A DNA stretch of 64,000 nucleotides. Origin: Nymphaea colorata (lineage: Eukaryota > Streptophyta > Magnoliopsida > Nymphaeales > Nymphaeaceae). A model generated the notes under the pieces. That model worked only from the letters and a program-made list of their open reading frames with translations, was not told the DNA's origin and did no database searches. The position numbers and the translations under genes were made by a program. Below are positions 1-11,460 of the stretch, piece by piece (position 1 is the first letter of the stretch; each line of letters starts with the position of its first letter). Location of the stretch: assembly GCF_008831285.2 (NCBI RefSeq), contig NC_045149.1:8212417-8276416 (forward strand). Reading direction: 5' to 3'.

Positions 1-172
1 CGTTTATCCAGAGCTTGTTTTGTTCTCTGTGTCAAGGAGGTTGAGTCGGCCCTCTGCATTTTGTGGATAGTGAAGGTTAGCACAATGGTTTGTGTGTTAT
101 TCCTTTTTTTCTGTACAGGCATTTTTGTTTTAATAAAGGAAGTGGGCCTCCCCCCAGCAAGCCGTTACTGCA
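1..172 (+). mobile_element. LINE 3' end fragment (shared with 28.9-29.1 kb)
   Basis: Matches the last part of the LINE at 28119-29116 nearly base for base: the GAGTCGGCCCTCTGC stretch, TTTGTGGATAGTGAAGG, the AATAAAGG signal, a G-run/C-run hairpin (GTGGGCCTCCCCCC) and the terminal AAGCCGTTACTGC. No poly(A) follows. Bases 173-185 align with the 3' target-site duplication of that LINE, so this is the same insertion event carried in a duplicated segment. The window edge cuts the element, so its 5' part is not visible. Confidence 0.75.
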
Positions 173-310
173 ATTGCGTGATTCGTGTCGGCTTGTATAG
201 ACATGTATAAAAACAGTTTTGGAAAAGGAATGAGTAACTTCTCTTCCGGTTGCACACTTTCTTTTGGGTGTATCCCATTTTTATGCAGATGAGTTCTTGC
301 CTTTACAGCC

Positions 311-595
311 TGTTCGGATGGAGGGACAGGGAGAGAAAGGAATGGAAAGAAAGGTATTTTCTGTGTTTGGATGACTAATTAATATGGAGAGAAAGGAAAG
401 GAAAACTAATAACTGTGTTTGGATGCAAAGGGAAAGAAAAGAAAGGGAGGGGAAGGAAATGGAGAGATTGTAAGGAAAAGGAATTGATGATCATTCCCTT
501 TCCTTTTCTCCTTTCCCTCCCCATTCCTTGCCTTTCCCTTTCCCTTCCTTTCCCTTCCATCTATTCCTTTCCCTCTCTTTCCCTTTGTCCAAACA
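311..595. mobile_element. Foldback/MITE-like purine-pyrimidine element
   Basis: Starts TGTTCGGATGG and ends GTCCAAACA, with a purine-rich left half and its pyrimidine-rich complement on the right, centred on TGATGATCA near 488. TGTTTGGATG recurs inside at about 365 and 415, suggesting nested or tandem termini. The other segment copy (29195-29205) reads straight through CTTTACTGTTCC with nothing inserted, so this is an insertion in P1. A clean target-site duplication is not visible. Superfamily not assigned. Confidence 0.55.
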
Positions 596-1854
596 TTTCT
601 GTTTCTATTGCCGTGGGAGTGACATATTACTGTTCTATTGCTTTCACTTATATATAATACCCATATTAGTATCCTATATTCAGGTTATAACACCAATATT
701 CAGGTTACAACATGTGCCATTAAGTCCTCACCCACATGGAACTGATTTGTTTTTTTATCTATGTAGCGGTGGAACGTATCACTGCTATAACTCTATAGCG
801 GCGACCACCTAACGCTTAATGGTTGAAATGTGCATGACACAGGACACAGCTAATATCACCCACGCACAGCATACATTGGTTTGGTCTTTCCATTGGTTCT
901 ATTTCGAATTTGTTGGTTCAGGCCAATTCTAATTAAACTGCACATAAGGGTTTGGTGCCGTACCCTTGGTAGTGCCACGGTGAAGGCGACGGTTATTTCT
1001 TTCTACTAAATCAACCCAGGTTGTTCTCTTTTTATTTTAGGATGTGTTTGATAGGTGAGATCATCAGTCATGCACCTTTGGGTGAAAATTGTCCCTTTCC
1101 TACTACATGCCATGGAATCCATGGAAAAGGAGTGTTGGGGTAACTTTCCCCTTTTACAACTACGACACAGGAAGGTGATATTAAAAATACCCATGGGCAA
1201 TTTATGGGAACATCATGCTGGTTTATTCTATTTATTTCATGATTACTAAAGCAATGGAAAATGCATATTGGAGCTATGACTTTGAATCAAAATAAAGAAT
1301 TCAAAAAATTAGCAGAGTTTCCACTCCATCGGTAACGTGGATGAACTTTATGATTATAAGAAAATAGAGGGAAATAGAGAAGGCGAAGGGAATGATTGAA
1401 AATCGTTCTGTTTGGATAGAAGAGAATGAAAATGGGACGAAAGAGTGAATGGAAAGATAAGTTTAATTCCAATCAATCCAAAAATGGTGAGAATTGGAGG
1501 AAATAGATGGGCTGTTTACAAAAAAAAAAAAAAACGAATATAGCCAATGATTTCTCTCTGTCTTGCAGCATGAACATGGTGTCCACAGAGGAGAACTAAT
1601 TAAAAAGCCCTCGCACCTTAAGGGGTATTCACAAATATAAATGAGCAAACTTTTTTGAAATATCAATATAGAAATAAATAGCATTGTAGGAATGATGCAG
1701 GCAATTGGCCACTATGCCCACAGGTGGCTCCGCCACTGCCTTCACCAATACCATCGGCTGGAACTATGCTTAACTAGATGAAGGCGACCACTGATTGTTG
1801 ATGGTAGCAGTGTCTTTCTAATCGGTCATATTGGGGATTCCAATTTTGCACACA

Positions 1855-2048
1855 GGCCCGGAGCCAAGGGGAGGGTGGCAGGGGCCATGGCCCCCCCTTT
1901 CAATTTATTTTTCATAAATTTACATGTAGATTTAAAATATATATACATTTATCCTATATAAATGTTTTGAAAAATGATCTTCGTGCCGCTCTTAAATTTT
2001 TGATACTATAATTCGCCCCCCTCATGAAAAATTCTTGGCTCCGCCCTT
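1855..2048. mobile_element. hAT-type MITE remnant with GGCGGAGCCAAG-like ends
   Basis: Begins GGCCCGGAGCCAAGG and ends CTTGGCTCCGCCC, which are inverted complements over about 11-13 bases, around an AT-rich core. Terminal sequences of this kind are common in small non-autonomous plant hAT-like elements. The equivalent in P2 begins at about 32657 but is cut off after roughly 110 bases by a deletion. A related insertion with a clearer target-site duplication is at 43205-43391. Confidence 0.5.
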
Positions 2049-2699
2049 GTTTGCCGAAATCCAATTTTGTTGAACAACTTGACTCACGAGAATTATTTTG
2101 TGCAAATTGATTTGTTCATATCTTCTTTCAGTCTGTCTTAATTTTTACATGCATCTCCGTCCCTTGATGTATTGCTGCATAATTTAAAGAGTGGTATTTC
2201 TATCATGAAGCTTTCGCATAAAACCATCATCAGGTTTCCTTTTTATGGACTTATGGTTCGTCACGGTTTGAGAACTGCTAAAAATTGACAAGATACATTG
2301 ATATTTTCATCATAAAAATTTTTCACGAAATTGTAAACTCATTAACAGTCAGTAACTAATATGTTTGACACATGCAAATTTGATCAACCTTATCCTCTTT
2401 TAAAAAAGAGAGATTTAGAGATATATTCACAATATTTTTTAAAAACAAATCTATCAAAATAATATTATTGGGTGTTATTGTAAACAAACATACATTTTTA
2501 ACAATTTCTTTCCTTTCATTTCCTCTTATCCAAACAAGCTTTTATAGCTGCTTCCTTCCTTCCCTTTCTTTTTTTCTGTTCTTCTCCCTCTACAAAGTTA
2601 ATCCCTCCTTTTTCCCATTTCCTTTCTATTCTTTAGTATTTTTTCTTCTCTTATGTCCAAACATTATAAAAAAAAATCTTGAACTGGGCATTACACTTT

Positions 2700-3604
2700 C
2701 CATCCAAAACAGGATGAAAGAATTGGTTAATTCAGTAAAAATTGTATCAGATAATTTGTGTCAAACATGAGGCTTAGGTTGAGAACAGTAAAAATATCAG
2801 TTTAATCAAAGAAACAGAAAAAAACAATTGGTCTTGCTCCTTCTTTTGTAAATCTAAACTTCACTACTTTAGTACTGGAATCATATAAACTGAGCTACTC
2901 AAGCAACAATTCCCTTGTTAGAATGCCATTGTCAACTTGATATGCAAGATAATCATAATTGATTAGGCAGATAATGCATGATCTCGTACTTGGATAACTC
3001 TTTCCTGTTTGGTTATTGCTTCCATCTACAGGTGAACATATATATATTCATCCAGGTGTCTCAGACAAGGTGCAGCTCCATGTGTACATATATGTGAGTA
3101 TGTGTATGCTGACTTTGAAGTTTTGCATAAGGATTCTTTGTGTGTATTTCTTGGATTCTAAGTTAAAAAAAGCTGTTAAAGGTGTCCTCGAAAATACAAA
3201 TTGAGTATCATAGGATCATAGGTCAACATGACTCAGAAATTATTATCTCTTATACTCTCTTAGATTCTATAAATTTCTTATTAAATTTCATATGTTATGT
3301 TTTTATAATGCACAAGACAATTGAGATCCTAATAGTAGCTTGATTGATAAAAGAGAGAAAAGTTGAAGACTTTCATGACAAGTTTCTCAAGATATTAAGC
3401 ATATTCAGGTACCGTTTTGTTATACGATACTTCCTTTGCTAGGCTTTACTAGCGTACTAGAAAATGCTTACCAACTTTTATCTGTTTTGTTATTGTAATG
3501 AACAGGGCAATTGATCAACAAAAGAAAACAAAGTCGAAAACTTTGATGAGAAGTTCCTCAAGATATTAAGGATATTGAGGTATACTGAAGTTGCAAATAT
3601 AATG
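2700..3604. other. Intergenic stretch with a two-copy repeat
   Basis: No gene recognised. It contains two diverged copies of an about 85-base segment, 3330-3415 and 3505-3588, both reading CTCAAGATATTAAG plus ATATT-AGGTA. Otherwise AT-rich sequence without motifs I can name. Confidence 0.4.
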
Positions 3605-3950
3605 TATGTTTTTATATGCTTTAGTAAAATATATTGGTTTAGGACCAGAGCTTACTGAGACAGGTCAAAAGCCTATAATTATAGTGTATGTGTTTCTACT
3701 TTTCACATGATTTAGTAGAAGATATTTGTTTAAGACAGGAGATAACTAAGACAGGCCGAAAGCCTACAAATATGATGTATGTTTTTTTACATGCTTTAGT
3801 AAAAAATATTTGTTTAGGACAAGAAATAACTAAGACAGGCCAAAATTCTGCAGTTATGGTGTGTGAGTTTTTATTTTTTACATGCTTTAGTAGAAGACAT
3901 TGTTGAGGACATGAGATAACTGAGACAAGTCAAAAGCCCGCACTTATGGT
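3605..3950. repeat. Tandem repeat, about 84-91-base period, four copies
   Basis: The motif GAGACAGG or AAGACAGGCC starts at 3657, 3748, 3832 and 3922 (spacings 91, 84 and 90). Each copy also carries CATGCTTTAGTA and TTTGTTTAGGACA variants. Short frames read through copies because some unit lengths are near multiples of three. I see no protein family. Confidence 0.7.
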
Positions 3951-4144
3951 GATATTTGAACCAATGATGCAATTGTTAAGAGACGTCTGTTCTTGATAGT
4001 ACAACTATAAGAAAATTAAAGAAATAAAACTATAAAGATTAATGTTCTTTATATAGTAATTCTTTTTTATTTTATTTTTTATGAATATGCATGGATAAGT
4101 TTGGGGTGAGAATGCCTATATCTGAACATACTGACAAATTCGTT

Positions 4145-5740
4145 AGGGAGGCATTTGTATCTGATAGGTTTAACAATTGGAAAGAGAAGAAGATATTTGA
4201 TTTATATATTGGGGGGCCCTAACAGTCATCATAATGTAGCAAGAATGAAGTGTACAAGCATAATGCAACAAAGAAAGCATAGCAATACAATGCTTTAAAA
4301 GCAAAGTGACCAACAAAAGAATGAATATCAAACTTGTTTTTGGGCATCTATCAATGTAATAAGAATATTGTTAAGGCAAGGATTACCATTTCGGGGGCAT
4401 GATGAAAGTGAACGCTTTTTCAATAGAAAAAATTTTATCGAGATATTGAAATCATTTGCAAAGATTAGTAGCCAAATTGGTAAAATTATATTGAAGCTCT
4501 ATAGAATAACAAGCTGACATCTCACGATATATAAAAAGATATTGCAAGAGCATATACAATAGAAACTACAAATGCAATCATGAAGGATCTTGATGGTACT
4601 TTTTTTCTCTATTTTTTGATGATTCTTGACATATATTGACTAAAAAAAAATGGCAATTTTATTACAATTTGTTAATGAAAAGGGTTCAAGTAGTTGAACG
4701 ATTTCTTGCCCCAATACATGTTTTTGAGACAAATGTCATATCATTAAAAGGAAAGGTAAAAGAAACATTTTGCAAGCATGGATTGAGCATAGCAAGTTTG
4801 TAGGGACAAGGTTATGATGGAGCAAGCAATATGAAAACAGCATTTAATGGACTAAAGACTCTTACATTAAATGAAAATGAGTCTGCATATTATATTCATT
4901 GTTTTGCACATCAAATCCAATTGGCACTAGTTGTTATTATTGAACATTATCTAGTATCTAGGTTATTTTTTGGAATATTATTTAGATTGTCAAATTTCTC
5001 TACTTCTTGCAAAAGGTCTGAGTTTATTCGAGAAGCAGAATGCGTGAGAATTGTTGAAGCACTTGAGTTAAGTGAACTTCAAACAAGACAAGGATTAAAT
5101 CAAGAGATGAGTCTCAAATAACCTGGTGATACTCGCTAGAGCTCTCATTATAATGCTTCAGTCAATTTAGTCAACATGTATCCTTTTATGATTATGGCAT
5201 TAGATTTTATTACAAAAAATATAAGTAAAAGAAAATGGGAGGCACGATACATACATTGCAAAATTTTGAATTTATATGTGGCTTGCATTTGATGTATAAA
5301 CTTTTTGGGATAAATGACACACTTTCACAAGCACTCCAATGAAAAGATCAAGATATTGTAAATGCTATTAATTTAGTTATTGTATGAAAAACATGCCTTC
5401 AAGATTTGAGAGATAATGGTTGGGACTCTTTTATGAGTGTAATTTTTATATTTTGCAATAAATTTGATATATATCTACCTGATTTAGAGGATATCTATAC
5501 ACCTCAAGGATGACTTAGATGTATACATGAAAGGATTACATTTTTGCATCATTGTCATGTTGAAGTATTTTATGTTGTTATTTATATGCAACTTCAAGAG
5601 TTGAACAACTTTTTCACTAAGGCAAATACAAAGCTTCTTCTTTCAGTGGCATGTTTAAGTCCAAAGAATTGGTTTCCTGCTTTTGACAAATATAAGTTGA
5701 TTCATCTTGCCGAGTTCTATCCTAAAGACCTCAATGGAGC
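4145..5740 (+). pseudogene. hAT transposase (TTF-type zinc-finger/DUF4371 class), degenerate
   Basis: Translated pieces in shifting frames follow the order of plant TTF-type hAT transposases: AFVSDRFNNWKEKK (near 4150), LLRQGLPFRGHDESE (near 4380), an ILKSFAKISSQIGKI block, VERFLAPIHVFETN (near 4690), GQGYDGASNM then YYIHCFAHQIQLAL (4800-4940), and MQLQELNNFF with FDKYKLIHLAEFYPKDL (5590-5735). Many stops and frameshifts make it dead. The C-terminal dimerisation domain is missing: the match stops at FYPKDL where repeat block A begins. It is an old element, not a host gene. Confidence 0.8.
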
Positions 5741-5751
5741 ATACTTCTATA

Positions 5752-5878
5752 GACTTGAACTCGACTGGTTTATAAGCTCGAGTACTCAGTTAAGCTTCAG
5801 CTCGATTTGCTCAAATGAGTCAAGCAACTGAGCAAGATTGAGTTCAGCTGGAGTTGGCTCAGCTTTTTGTACAGCACT
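5752..5878. mobile_element. Truncated hAT MITE of the GAGCTCGAG family
   Basis: Equivalent to the right third of the complete element at 19781-20197: CTCGACTGGTTTATAAGCTC through CTTTTTGTACAG, followed by the same GTGTTAAC flank. The left two thirds are missing, and the sequence abuts the hAT pseudogene. This marks the left end of block A. Confidence 0.65.
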
Positions 5879-7639
5879 AGTGTTAACTAAGGCCCAGTCT
5901 ATGCAATTAGATGCCATCAGTGCTGACCATACGAAAAATTGTATGCTATTTTCCATATCAAAAATGCAATTAGAGCCTGAAATATACTTTTCCGATGCCC
6001 CATTTGTTATTAGACCAAGTTACAGTGTAATTAGGATCACTAACGACACAAAAGTTTCCATTGCTCAAAAAACTGTTTGAAAGTTTGACGATCTCTGGCA
6101 TACAGTTCCCTTCTTGACTTGTCCAATGGCCAAGGCAGGTATTAAGGTCCCCTAAGACCACACAAGGAATAGAGACTTCTCAAGCAAAATGTTAACTTTC
6201 CACAAGAGCAACTTCAAATTTCACGAAAATTAGTTTTACCCTATGAATTTTAAAACATTATAAAACTAATTGTATAAATGTGAAATCCTTATCAAATTAG
6301 AGAAACAAGTTTTAAATCCCCCCTTAATGTATAAATAGGACTTTAATATATAAATAACAACAACTCTTGTTTTTTTTTTACTGCTAATGGAATAAAATGG
6401 ATTATTATAATTGCTAATTAAATTTACAGTCAAGAAATTCAGACTTTTGCTAGTCCTGAAAACCTCTTACAATTGTAATGACTAAGTACTTGCTTCTTAA
6501 AAATTAAGATGTTCTTAAGGGATTGTCAGAATAATGGAGGGCAACATCCTTTCTTGACTGGAACTACAAAATAAAACATGATGGAGAGTGTCTTCAAGAC
6601 ATTCTTTAATTAAACTACTGCAGTAAAAATCGGATCAGGAATCAAATTGGCGAGGCTGCTCTAATTTGTCATTCAAGCGATTAATCTGGTTGCAAATCAG
6701 CGAAAGCATTAAAAAATAAATGAAATTTTATGTGAAAAATTATATAGTTGAAAACTGGTTGAAACGTGACACATGGAAGCAGATTGGTTTGGTTAAGCCA
6801 CAGATTTGATTTGGATGAGTTGGCTCAGGCCAATTCTGATAGCATTAACAACCAACCTAGGTTAGCTTTTTTATTTTGAAATGTGTTTGATGGTTGGGAT
6901 TGCAAGTCCCCCAGCTGAAAGTTGTGATAGCACTACTACTATATGCTGTTGAACACATGGAAAAGTAGTTATGATGACTTCTCTCCTTTTATGACTACAC
7001 ATAAAAGAAGGTGGTCGGTTCTATAAATGCATACAATAGGAACATAATTTAGTTTTGTGATTCTTTTGGCTATTTTGTGGTTGGAACAATGAAAGATGTC
7101 TATCGATTGCAACCATGATGTTTTGCAACCAGATTTTTTTGTATCGAAAGAGAAATTTCAAGAAACAAATGATTCATTCACTCCATTGACATGATGAATT
7201 AGAACTAAAGAAATTCTTGAATGGGTTATTCAGTTTCAAGAAGCTTCATTGTGGATTTTCAGTCAGATGAATCCTGTCCAAAAAAAATTATTCATGATAA
7301 ACTAATGCCGCCTCTAGCTTCTGGGGGCATCAAAAAGATACCCTTATGGGATGTTCGATAGCAAGAAGTTGTGTTCCTTGGAATGCAGTGTTTCATGATT
7401 GTACTCATTTTTGAAGTACATACACTATTACCAAACACCCCTCAGGCTGCTTGTATGGGTTGAGGAAAGAATGGATGTGTTCTATGTCCTAAAGGTTTCC
7501 ATAGCTGAAAAATCTAAAATAGAAATGCCGCTATAAAAAATAGCAAATAAGGTGGAATATAATAGAAAATTCTAAAAATTAATTTGGGTCTTAGAACCCT
7601 ATAATTTTAAAATTGAAAGGAAAAGGAAATTATTTAACT

Positions 7640-8430
7640 TTCTCTCCTCGACACCAGTAATCTCTCCTTTGTCTCCTGTTCTCAATCAAACTCGGTTGGA
7701 AAATCAAGGAACGATATCTCCAATTAACTAGGTGAAATATAAACTGGGAAACTAAAGATTACTAGGAAAAAAAAATAGGAAAGTACGTTTATACGCATTT
7801 ATGTTTAAATATAACCATTCAGGAAGTTATTGATTTAGCATCTGATATCACCATAAATATAATCTAGCTAGTTGGCCACCCATCACTCGTCATAAAATTA
7901 TTTGACAATCCGAGGAAATTTAACCTCCATTGTTTCGAGTAAGACCAATATCCATATTGGTTGACAAGAGTTGCAGTGTGTAGTGTCTCAACTTTGTCTA
8001 TATAGATTGACATCACCTTCTCCCTATTGTATGTGTACACATTTCTCTATCCCCCTGCCTCCTCCACCATGCAGTGGTAATCTACAAACAACTTGTCATT
8101 GCTGATATTCTTTGTCAGGTAAGGATCTATCACCAAAAGAAGATCTGAAGACGCCCTCATTCCCCCTGCCTCCAAGATCCTGGGCCTCATCAGGAGCTGG
8201 GTGGGGTATGGTACACCCTTCAACTTGAATGTTGTGATCTTATCTTTTATGGTCCCGAAGTGTTATAACCCATGGAAATTAAACAGGCTAGGCAACATAA
8301 CTCCTACATACCTGCCCGCCCAACCATCTATTTTATGCCGCTTGTATTTTCCTTTTGTCCCTTCGCTATATGTCATATCTGGTCTTTGCTTATAGGCTCA
8401 AAAGATCACCTGATGTTCAGGAAATTATGG
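7640..8430 (+). pseudogene. Beta-expansin 5' end copy (promoter region plus dead exon 1)
   Basis: Upstream region, TATA box (CTATATAGATTG, about 7998), pyrimidine leader and exon 1 homologous to the better copy at 12834. The start codon is lost: relative to 23928, about 190 bases (roughly 8120-8320) are inserted where the ATG should be. That insertion is shared with the copies at 22.3 and 44.6 kb, so this version was already dead when it was duplicated. The remnant of exon 1 (signal peptide tail, CTCAAAAGATCACCTGATG) ends at ATG|GTAATT, the same splice-donor position as in other copies. No downstream expansin exons follow. Confidence 0.55.
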
Positions 8431-9254
8431 TAATTATATTGATCAACTAGTATTACTTACTTCCCTAGGTTGCTAAGAGTATTACATACATGGATGATTT
8501 TGTATGTTATTGAAGTCATTATGAATGGCTTAATGGTACTCCATTAGCTAATGTCTCAGGGAACTACATCTGACAATATATGTCTTCTTCTAAGAAAATT
8601 GCAGGTAGCTAAAACTCATTCCATGTAATTAGTACTGAGAAAATTGACGAGATAACAACATATCCAAGTCTATCTAAAAAATAGTATAAGCAACTTGTTT
8701 AAATTAATGCATTGTGTTGGGCAGGGAAAGCTTGTGTGTATGGAAGTGCAGAAGAGGCGAGGTTGCTAAATGAAATGAGGCATAGCAAGGAGGCTAAGCC
8801 TACAAAGCAAGGTGAAGCCAAGCAACGCATAGAAGCATGAGTTTCAGGATGCATAAATTTCAGGATAAAAAATGCCAAGTATATAATATTCATAAAAATA
8901 ATGAAAAAAAACAAAAACAACAAGTAAAATAGCATGTAACCAAAGAAAAACTGTGCAGTTACCCCTCAAGGTAATCCCCAAAACTATCTTATCCTAAACA
9001 GTCTACGCATAATTTGCACGTCCGCATTCACCACAAAGCACTAGCCTAAGGAACCAAGTGATCATTCATGACAAGTATAAACAAAACAACATAGGAAATG
9101 TAACATGCAAATGCTATTAAACCATATGGAGGAAGAAATAAAAAAAATTATACTTATTAAACTTGAACATGACATGGAGCTATACTTATTATATGCATGC
9201 ATAAACATCAACTTGTAGAATGTGTAGATTTCAAGTATGCATAGCAAAATCATT

Positions 9255-9450
9255 GGTAGAAATCAATCCTTCCAAACAAACCCTAGATATGTGATTTCCA
9301 CATTTATGTTCCACAAGATTACATCTGTCCTTCTTCTTTCTTGTGTATCCACTGGCTATCTTCCTGCCATGCTCTCAGTGATCTAACTGGGTCGTCCTTA
9401 GACTCCTTTCATTGTTCACATGTCATGAAAGGATGAAATCACATGTGGAG
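9255..9450 (-). pseudogene. DEAH11/12-like helicase-RBR ligase C-terminal fragment, copy 1
   Basis: On the minus strand, broken frames read SKDDPVRSLRAWQE, then CNLVEHKCGNHIS and VCLEGLIST. These match the family pattern seen intact at 10482-10745: the linker before RING2 plus the RING2 Cys/His ladder. Stops and shifts make it non-coding. It is the left arm of an inverted pair whose right arm is 9490-9735. Confidence 0.65.
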
Positions 9451-9489
9451 CATGTTCAGCGGAGATATGCACCAAGTGCCTCATAAAAC

Positions 9490-9735
9490 CTCATATTTTC
9501 ATGACATGTGAGCAATACCAGGAGTCCAAGCAGGACCCGGATAGATAGATAACTGAAAGAATTAATGGTGGTTTGGAAAAGTAACATCTGAAGAACTGCC
9601 TTGCCTGTGGATACACAATAGAGAAGGTGGACAGCTGGAATCATGTGGAATGTAAAAGCAGAAATTACATTTCTTAGGTTTTTTTTGGAAGGATTCTCTA
9701 TCACTATTGCTATGCACACTTGAGATATGTCCATC
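9490..9735 (+). pseudogene. DEAH11/12-like helicase-RBR ligase C-terminal fragment, copy 2
   Basis: On the plus strand: MTCEQYQESKQDPDR, then a stop, then KNCLACGYTIEKVD, WNHVECKSRNYIS, and at the end CYAHLRYVH. Ending in YAHLR-VH is typical of the C-terminus of plant DEAH11/12-type proteins (DEAH RNA helicase fused to an RBR E3 ligase). Some zinc ligands are lost (CNHV has become WNHV) and frameshifts are present. It mirrors copy 1 across a spacer of about 40-60 bases. Confidence 0.65.
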
Positions 9736-10460
9736 TATAGGATTCTCTATCGAATGGTAAACTCTGTATTACGTACTTCCCTAACTTGCTAAGAGTAGCA
9801 AACTAAGTGGCTGTACATGGAGGATTTTGTACTGTAACTAAATTCATTATGAAAGGCTTAATGGTACTTCATTATCTAATGTTTCATTCACCTACACAAG
9901 ACAATGTTCCATTGAGCTAAAAGTCATTCCATGTAAGTAGCAACTAAGAAATTTGATGAGAAAGCAGCATATCCAAGTGCAGCACAGGCAAGGTTGTTAG
10001 ATGCAATGAGGCAAAGTGAAACCTATGAAATAAGGTGAAGCCAACCGAGGCATAGAAGTGTAAGTTTCAGGATGAACAATGTCAATTATATATTATCCAC
10101 AAAAATAATGTCAAAAACCAAAACACGACATGCAAAATAGCATGAACTAAAGAAAAACATGTGTGGCAACCCCTAAATTGACCTATCCTAGCAATACTTC
10201 ATAGGCAACAAAAAAAGTTCTTGTGGAGCAATCCCCAAATTGTCTTATCCTAACTATACTTTCTAGGCATAATTCAAACATCCGCATTCACCACAACACA
10301 CTAGGCTAATGAACCATGAGATCATTCGCGACAAGTATAAAACTGAACAACATAGGAAAGGTAACATGCAGATAGTCCATATGAAGGAAGAAAGAAGCAA
10401 ATATTTTATCCATATTAAACTTGGTCATATTATACACATGCATAAACATCATCCTGCAGG

Positions 10461-10745
10461 ATGTGCAGATCTCAAGTATGCCTAGCAATCATCACTGGTA
10501 GCGAATCCTTCCAAACAAACCCAAGAGATGTGATTTCTGCATTTGCATTCCACATGATTACATCTATCCACCTTCTCTATTGTGTATCCATAGGCTACGC
10601 AGTGCTTCATATGTTTCTTTCCTTCCTGCCATGCTTTCAGTGTTCTATCTGGGTCCTCCTTGGACTCTTTGTATTGCTCACACGTCATGAAAGGATGAAA
10701 TTCTATATGGAGCATGTTCAGTAAAATATGCACCAAGTACCACAT
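10461..10745 (-). pseudogene. DEAH11/12-like helicase-RBR ligase C-terminal fragment, copy 3 (open frame)
   Basis: This is the best copy, an open minus-strand frame of 87 codons (10745 to 10482). It reads LHIEFHPFMTCEQYKESKE, then DPDRTLKAWQEGKKHMK, HCVAYGYTIEKVDRCNHVEC, and KCRNHISWVCLEGFATSDDC. In this family the segment runs from the end of the IBR domain into RING2, whose ligands are the spaced Cys/His residues of C-x(4)-CG, CNH-x-EC-x-C and H-x(2)-WVC. Here the first RING2 pair is altered (HCVAYG). The helicase, RING1 and upstream exons are absent, so this is a captured or duplicated exon piece, not a gene. Confidence 0.7.
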
Positions 10746-11015
10746 AGAATCTCATATTTTCATGACATAAGAGCAATACCAGGAGTCCAAGCAGGACCCA
10801 GATAGATAGATAACTGAAAGAATGGTGGATTGGAAAAGGAACAAATGAAGAACTGCCTTGCCTGTGGATACACAATAGAGAAAGTGGACAACTGGAATCA
10901 TGTGGAAGGTAAAAGTAGAAATCACATTTCCTAGGTTTGTTTGGAAGGATTCTCTATCAGTGATGATCGCTATGCACACTTGAGATCTGTACATCTACAC
11001 TATGATGTTTATACA
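10745..11015 (+). pseudogene. DEAH11/12-like helicase-RBR ligase C-terminal fragment, copy 4
   Basis: Inverted partner of copy 3. It reads EQYQESKQDPDR, a stop, then KNCLACGYTIEKVD, NWNHVEGKSRNHIS, a stop, VCLEGFSISDDRYAHLRSV. The arms pair over about 260 bases, roughly 10440-10720 with 10740-11015, around a spacer of only about 35 bases. Confidence 0.65.
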
Positions 11016-11178
11016 TGTATATAATATGTATAGCTACATGTTATGATCAACTTCAATATGTATATAATAGATTCTTCTTTAGTCCTCCGTATGACTGTGC
11101 TCTATCGCATGTTACCTTCGCAAACTTTTCTCATGCATGCACATCAAACAGAGATAAAATTTCTTTACATGCAGACTG

Positions 11179-11298
11179 GATTCAGGAAAAAATGATCTGC
11201 TCTTTAAGTCCAACTTCATTTTTTCCATTGTCATCCCAGATTCAGGAAAAAAAGAACTGCTCTTTAAGTCCAACTGCATTTTTTCCGTTGTCATCCCT
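11179..11298. repeat. 60-base tandem duplication
   Basis: GATTCAGGAAAAAA starts at 11179 and again at 11239. The two 60-base units differ at a few positions. The period is a multiple of three, so frames stay open on both strands, but I recognise no domain. Confidence 0.7.
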
Positions 11299-11299
11299 C

Positions 11300-11460
11300 C
11301 TGCTGCCAATCCTGCTCCTGCACAAGCAAGCAGTGGAAAAATCCATGGTTGAGATGGTGAAGAACCCCACCACAACTAAGGAGACCAAGTTATAGAAGGC
11401 TTCTGCATCTAGGGGCTCCAAAGTTCCTCCATCTCACCCACCCTACTATGAGGCAGATCC
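11300..11460 (+). pseudogene. Possible histone H1 N-terminal fragment
   Basis: Frames joined across a shift and a stop give PAANPAPAQA, then KNPTTTKETKL, a stop, and KASASRGSKVPPSHPPYYEA. An Ala/Pro/Lys-rich tail running into a HPPY-E motif resembles the start of the globular domain of plant linker histone H1. The match ends at once after this motif, so the globular domain is missing. The call rests on a short motif and could be chance. Confidence 0.35.

Larger units (their letters stand above)
1..2700. repeat. Segmental duplication copy P1
   Basis: Collinear with 28960-33310 (copy P2). Shared landmarks are the LINE tail, the block at 640-1000 (AACATGGAACTGATTTG, TAGTGCCACGGT), the GTGTTTGAT block at 1045-1320, the purine-rich stretch 1340-1560, the GATTGTTGATGGTAGCAG stretch near 1795, and the pyrimidine-rich tail 2465-2690. 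Differences: P1 alone has the foldback at 311-595. P2 alone has a 2.1-kb LINE after the position equivalent to 1130. P2 lacks about 2040-2170. I find no gene in P1. Short reading frames here are low-complexity or shared non-coding repeat. Confidence 0.8.
5752..8440. repeat. Block A, partial copy of the S segment
   Basis: Collinear with 20071-22622 (in S1) and 42060-44935 (in S2). Landmarks are CCAGTCTAG-like sequence after the MITE, AAAACATTATAAAACTAATTG near 6250, GATGTTCTTAAGGGATTGTC near 6510, GTGTTTGATGGTTGGGATTG near 6888, and the expansin 5' region from 7640. The stretch 5880-7640 holds no gene: the homologous 120-codon frame of S2 (43665-44027) is broken by stops here. Small insertions and deletions separate the three copies. 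Confidence 0.8.
8440..10996. repeat. Two tandem units carrying inverted gene fragments
   Basis: Unit 1 (about 8440-9735) and unit 2 (about 9760-10996) share order and sequence: an expansin intron-1-like start (TTGCTAAGAGTA, TGGATGATTTTGTA), a GCAAGG-rich block (8720-8860 and 9990-10060), the CCGCATTCACCACA block (9025 and 10280), CATGCATAAACATCA (9198 and 10438), then an inverted pair of helicase/RBR fragments. A single unit also follows the expansin copy at 44935-45930. No intact gene lies in it. Confidence 0.75.

Noticed and set aside
415-812. Small frames in the pyrimidine/purine foldback
   Set aside because: Low-complexity Phe/Pro/Lys/Arg translations of the foldback, absent from the P2 paralogue.
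3605-3950. CRISPR-like spaced repeat
   Set aside because: Units are contiguous, degenerate tandem repeats without unique spacers, in a plant nuclear context.
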